Source of the DNA: an uncultured Desulfobacter sp. | Lineage (GTDB): Bacteria; Desulfobacterota; Desulfobacteria; Desulfobacterales; Desulfobacteraceae | NCBI RefSeq assembly: GCF_963665355.1 | Contig: NZ_OY762229.1 | Coordinates: 3,782,001 to 3,846,000 of the forward strand | DNA: 64,000 bases | Direction of reading: 5' to 3' | Shown here: piece after piece, positions 60,878 to 64,000 of the stretch | Numbering within the stretch: the stretch's first letter is position 1 | Layout of the letters: the number at the start of each line of letters is the position of its first letter | Translations under genes and position numbers: made by a program | The notes under the pieces: model-generated | What the model was told of the DNA's origin: nothing | What the model saw: only the letters and a program-made list of their open reading frames with translations | The model's database searches: none

Positions 60878-62488
60878 ATGCAGGAAAGAAGTGTTAATTA
60901 TGAAATTTTAAGTCCCACCAATTTTCTGGATAGAAGCGTAAAAGTCTATCCGGATAAAACCGCAGTTATTTACGGGGACAAATCCTATACCTGGACTCAG
61001 TTCCAGAAGAGGGTTTTCCGTCTGGCCAATGGTTTAAAGGCCCATGGCGTCGGCCGGGGTGACAAGGTGGCTTTTGTCTGCCCCAATACTCCGCCCATGC
61101 TGGAAGCCCACTATGCCGTGCCTTTGCTGGGAGCTGCCCTGGTTTCCATCAATATCCGGCTGTCTGCCGGTGAAATGTCCTATATTATCAATCATTCCGA
61201 TGCCAAAGTCGTTGTGGCAGACAATGAATTCGGCAAGGTTCTGTCCTCGGAGGTGTCCGAACTCACCGCGGTAAAAGCTTTTGTCAATATCTGTGATGTT
61301 GATGATTCCATGCCCCTGGACGGACAGGAATATGAAAGTTTTCTGGCGGACAGCCCGGAAGATCCCGTGGCCCTTGCCATTGACGATGAACGGGAATTGC
61401 TTGCCCTGAATTATACCTCCGGCACCACGGGGCGGCCCAAGGGTGTGATGTACCACCACCGGGGCGCTTATCTCAACTCCCTGGGCGAGTTGCTGGAGTT
61501 TAAAATCAATCTGGACAGCAAATATTTATGGACGTTGCCCATGTTTCACTGCAACGGGTGGTGTTTCACCTGGGCCATCACAGCCATGGGTGCCACCCAT
61601 GTCTGCTTAAGGAAGGTGGACCCTGTTGAAATCTACCGGATTATCGGCGAAGTGGGGGTAACCCATCTGTGTGCCGCGCCCACCATCCTCATCGGCATGT
61701 CTGTGTATGCCAAGGAAAACGCTGTTAATCTGACCACGAAGCTGGAGATCATGACCGCCGGCGCGCCGCCGGCACCCGCAGTAATCCAGAACATGGAAAA
61801 TATCGGGGCCAACATTACCCAGACCTATGGCCTGACCGAAGTGTTCGGCCCTCACTCCGTATGCCAGTGGCAGGAGAGATGGGATGACCTTGACCCCATG
61901 GCCAGGGCCGGCATCAAAGCCCGCCAGGGCGTACCCTATATTGTGGCCGAGCACATGGATGTGGTGGACTCCGCCACCATGGAACCGGTGCCCAGGGATG
62001 GTGCCACCATGGGGGAAATCGTCATGCGGGGTAACAACGTCATGCTGGGATATTACAAGGATGAGGAGTCTTCGGCTGAGGCTTTCAGGGGCGGGTGGTT
62101 CCATTCCGGAGACTTGGCTGTGATGCATCCGGACAACTATGTGCAGATCATGGACCGGAAAAAGGACATCATCATCTCCGGCGGTGAAAATATTTCCACC
62201 GTTGAAATCGAGAACGTGTTGTACTCCCATCCGGATGTGCTGGAAGTGGCTGTAATTTCGGTGCCGGACGAAAAATGGGGTGAGGTTCCCAAGGCGTTTA
62301 TTGTGCCCCGGGCCGGGACCAATCCGGATCCCAAAGAGATTATTGCGTACTGTAAGGAAAAGATGGCCCGGTTCAAGGCGCCTAAGTCCATTGAATTCGG
62401 TCCTCTGCCCAAAACCGCCACAGGTAAACTGCAGAAGTTTAAGCTGAGAGAGAAGGAGTGGGCAGGGCACGACCGCATGGTTAATTAG
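60878..62488 (+). CDS. Acyl-CoA synthetase (AMP-forming)
   Basis: A 536-residue ANL-superfamily ligase that activates a carboxylic acid to its CoA thioester through an acyl-AMP. The P-loop is YTSGTTGRPKGVMYHHRG (about 180-197). QTYGLTEVFGPHSVCQW, GWFHSGDLAVMHPDNYVQI and the hinge DRKKDIIISGGENIST follow, and the catalytic lysine lies in PKTATGKLQKFKLRE. The sequence is closest in style to medium/long-chain fatty-acyl-CoA ligases of anaerobes. The chain-length preference cannot be read. ACAAGGAG precedes the ATG. Confidence 0.9.
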   Translation: MQERSVNYEILSPTNFLDRSVKVYPDKTAVIYGDKSYTWTQFQKRVFRLANGLKAHGVGRGDKVAFVCPNTPPMLEAHYAVPLLGAALVSINIRLSAGEMSYIINHSDAKVVVADNEFGKVLSSEVSELTAVKAFVNICDVDDSMPLDGQEYESFLADSPEDPVALAIDDERELLALNYTSGTTGRPKGVMYHHRGAYLNSLGELLEFKINLDSKYLWTLPMFHCNGWCFTWAITAMGATHVCLRKVDPVEIYRIIGEVGVTHLCAAPTILIGMSVYAKENAVNLTTKLEIMTAGAPPAPAVIQNMENIGANITQTYGLTEVFGPHSVCQWQERWDDLDPMARAGIKARQGVPYIVAEHMDVVDSATMEPVPRDGATMGEIVMRGNNVMLGYYKDEESSAEAFRGGWFHSGDLAVMHPDNYVQIMDRKKDIIISGGENISTVEIENVLYSHPDVLEVAVISVPDEKWGEVPKAFIVPRAGTNPDPKEIIAYCKEKMARFKAPKSIEFGPLPKTATGKLQKFKLREKEWAGHDRMVN

Positions 62489-62672
62489 TGTTTGAACGAA
62501 AAGTCACCCATCTGCTTCGTTGCAGGAAAATGCGCAATCCTCACATACTTGAGTATGCTCCGGTTGCACATTTTCCTGCGCCTTGCATCTGGGCACCTTT
62601 GTGAGCATGCGCTCCTCTTACGAGCCGTCCAAACACGGGTTTTCCGTTCAGACACTGATTGGTGTTTGAACG
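62488..62672. repeat. MITE-like palindromic element flanked by direct repeats
   Basis: GTGTTTGAACG occurs at 62488-62498 and again at 62662-62672. Between them is a long imperfect palindrome: TGCAGGAAAATGCGCAA (62521-62537) opposes TTGCACATTTTCCTGCG (62564-62580), centred on CATACTTGAGTATG (62543-62556), with weaker pairing outward. There is no coding frame. It resembles a non-autonomous palindromic repeat inserted between two convergent genes. Confidence 0.6.
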
Positions 62673-62676
62673 TAAA

Positions 62677-62702
62677 GGCCCCCTGCAGTTTTGCAGGGGG
62701 CC
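62677..62702. terminator. Probable bidirectional terminator
   Basis: A perfect 11-bp stem, GGCCCCCTGCA with TGCAGGGGGCC, and a four-base loop lie between the convergent acyl-CoA synthetase and YkgJ-type genes. The U tracts on both sides are weak. Confidence 0.6.
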
Positions 62703-62752
62703 TGGTACTGAAACTCTGTGCTCTCTGTGTCTTCTGTGGTTAAAAATTAAAA

Positions 62753-63328
62753 TCAGGTCATCATTTGATTGATGATAATTTTGTGGCTTTTGCCGAAATC
62801 AGTAATTTCTTCGGGTTTAAACTGGCCTGCCGTGTAGGTGTTCAGGAAGGCGGGAACCGACAGCATGTACAGAATGTAGGAGAGATGGCCGGAGTATCCG
62901 TTGCTGTCAAGTTTCTGGAGTGCCTTGATGGCCTGGGCCGCCCGTTCCATGACCTGGCGGCTCACCGCCGGCGGGGCCTGGGAAGAGCAGACATGAACGG
63001 AGTAGATTCGGCGGCAGGAAAAGGGCCTGTTTTCATAGATCATGCAGGCCTTGTTTTTCATCAGAAAAGGGCAGGGCGAAGCCTTGCCGGCCTCCCTGTG
63101 CCTGATTTCGCTTCTGAATGTCTTGGTTAACGTTTTCTGTCTGCTTGGGGTCATTTTGTCCATGGCCCCCCGGATAACCATCCCCTCTAACGTGGTAATA
63201 TCAATGCTGCCGGCTTCTTCGCAGCAAAAACTGCATCCTTTGGCACAGGCCTTGCCCTGGATAAGATCACAGGTATCTGCTTCAAATGAAGTGTAGATCT
63301 CTTTGAGTTGTTTTGTTTTTTCTTTCAT
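62753..63328 (-). CDS. YkgJ-family cysteine-cluster protein
   Basis: A 191-residue protein of the YkgJ/CxxCxxCC zinc- or iron-chelating type. It has CAKGCSFCCEEAG near residue 28 and CMIYENRPFSCRRIYSVHVC near 94-113, the usual cysteine clusters. Residues 120-185 are helical. No signal peptide is seen. The family is thought to bind a metal cluster, but no reaction is established. It lies 11 bp upstream of the nucleotide-cyclase gene's stop, in the same leftward direction, perhaps in one operon. Confidence 0.8.
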   Translation of the reverse strand: MKEKTKQLKEIYTSFEADTCDLIQGKACAKGCSFCCEEAGSIDITTLEGMVIRGAMDKMTPSRQKTLTKTFRSEIRHREAGKASPCPFLMKNKACMIYENRPFSCRRIYSVHVCSSQAPPAVSRQVMERAAQAIKALQKLDSNGYSGHLSYILYMLSVPAFLNTYTAGQFKPEEITDFGKSHKIIINQMMT

Positions 63329-63339
63329 TGTTTTCCAAT

Positions 63340-64000
63340 TCAGTTGCCAATGTTTGTGTCTGGGTTTGTGTCTGAAACGCCATAAATCAAAATGGGTTCG
63401 GTTCTTCCCTTTACAAGGAGTCTGCCGCGTTGATTTAAACCAAACTCATGGGGCGTGTCCAGCAGATCCACAATATTTGAGGATACAATAATTTTTTCAT
63501 TTTTTTCTTTGGTCAGAGTTTCCAGGCGGCAGGCAATATTCACGGTGTCACCCAAAACCGTTGAATCCATACGATCCGAAGTGCCCACCGTGCCGATCAC
63601 CACCCTGCCGATATGAATGCCGATGCCCATGTCTATTCTGGGGTGAAGAGATGCGTCGGCCTCTGCATTAAATGCTGTTAAGGCCCTGTGCATTTCAACG
63701 GCTGCCCGGACCGCATTTTCAGCACAGTGTTTCAGATCTTTGCCATCGGCATCAAACAGGGCCATGACGGCATCGCCGATGAATTTGTCGATAAATCCGT
63801 GATTTTTATGAATGGGAGCACTCATGGCGCTGAAAAATGAATTTAAAAAGGTGAGGACCTGACCCGGCATCATGTTTTCGGAAAGGGTTGTGAACGAGCG
63901 GATATCACAGAACAGTACCGCGATGGTGTCGTTTTCAGCATTGCCGATGGCTATACTTTCAATGCCTTGTTTGGCAATACGGCTAAGAAAACGCGACGGC
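63340..64000 (-). CDS. Class III adenylate/guanylate cyclase, C-terminal part (cut by window end)
   Basis: The frame remains open from the stop at 63340 to the right edge, giving 220 visible C-terminal residues; the N-terminus is outside. The catalytic domain has VLFCDIRSFTTLSE (first metal Asp), then FIDKFIGDAVMALFD (second metal Asp) and IGIHIGRVVIGTVGTSDRMD, followed by LGDTVNIACRLETLTK. These are the core residues of class III cyclases. The residues that choose ATP over GTP cannot be fixed by eye. A sensor or membrane domain is expected upstream. It is followed by the YkgJ-type gene. Confidence 0.9.
   Translation of the reverse strand, partial: PSRFLSRIAKQGIESIAIGNAENDTIAVLFCDIRSFTTLSENMMPGQVLTFLNSFFSAMSAPIHKNHGFIDKFIGDAVMALFDADGKDLKHCAENAVRAAVEMHRALTAFNAEADASLHPRIDMGIGIHIGRVVIGTVGTSDRMDSTVLGDTVNIACRLETLTKEKNEKIIVSSNIVDLLDTPHEFGLNQRGRLLVKGRTEPILIYGVSDTNPDTNIGN

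Noticed and set aside
1-64000. CRISPR arrays, rRNA and tRNA genes
   Set aside because: No regular spaced repeats, rRNA-like or cloverleaf sequences were recognised by eye; a tRNA scan was not possible.

Overview
The window looks like a piece of chromosome from an anaerobic Gram-negative bacterium of the sulfate-reducing Desulfobacterota (Desulfobacteraceae-like). This is an inference from protein content and style: several c-di-GMP and two-component proteins, a TonB receptor, Mla-type lipid transport, SlyX, a eukaryotic-type HisA, and two sets of ATP-grasp/Alpha-E/transglutaminase genes. No rRNA, tRNA or CRISPR array was seen.

Layout. 1-10.1 kb: the N-terminus of a methionine-type aminotransferase, an SPFH/zinc-ribbon pair, a PAS-GGDEF protein, PriA, a thiolase-fold protein without the usual cysteine, and a SAP/XPB-N-like protein divergent from a 1405-aa SNF2 ATPase (10.2-14.4 kb). 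14.6-27.9 kb: two amidoligase-type gene sets, one leftward (ATP-grasp, Alpha-E, transglutaminase-DUF2126) and one rightward (fused ATP-grasp/Alpha-E, then transglutaminase). Between them lie an XRE regulator with a molybdate-binding-like domain and a sigma-54 activator. 28-34.6 kb: an orphan flagellin, a group II intron with its own reverse transcriptase, a molybdate/tungstate-type modABC operon, a DUF364-like protein and a TrxC-type thioredoxin. 34.8-38.9 kb: a triple-sensor GGDEF protein, slyX and a TPR gene remnant.

39-51.8 kb is an accessory region. It opens with a promoter, a cobalamin riboswitch and an intrinsic terminator ahead of a BtuB-like TonB receptor. After a stretch of decayed sequence comes a tightly packed operon: a FecCD-type permease, ATPase and lipoprotein binding protein, a SAM methyltransferase, a NifB-like radical SAM enzyme, a NifH-like protein and two NifD/NifK-like proteins. 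A truncated DDE transposase closes the region against hisA. The operon reads as a self-contained nitrogenase-like reductase with its own cofactor maturase and dedicated metal, metallophore or corrinoid uptake. NifE/NifN partners are absent, and manual alignment finds no FeMo-cofactor cysteine in either catalytic-type subunit. It is the strongest candidate here for an undescribed system.

51.8-64 kb returns to core-type genes: hisA, an Mla-like lipid transporter (STAS-MlaE, MlaF, MlaD and an auxiliary lipoprotein), prmA, a Cache/HAMP/PAS NarL-type kinase with its response regulator, an acyl-CoA synthetase, a YkgJ-type cysteine-cluster protein and a class III nucleotide cyclase cut by the window end. 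A hairpin repeat with compensatory stem changes occurs four times in intergenic DNA (14.5, 34.6, 57.4 and 57.6 kb), and a separate MITE-like palindrome sits at 62.5 kb.
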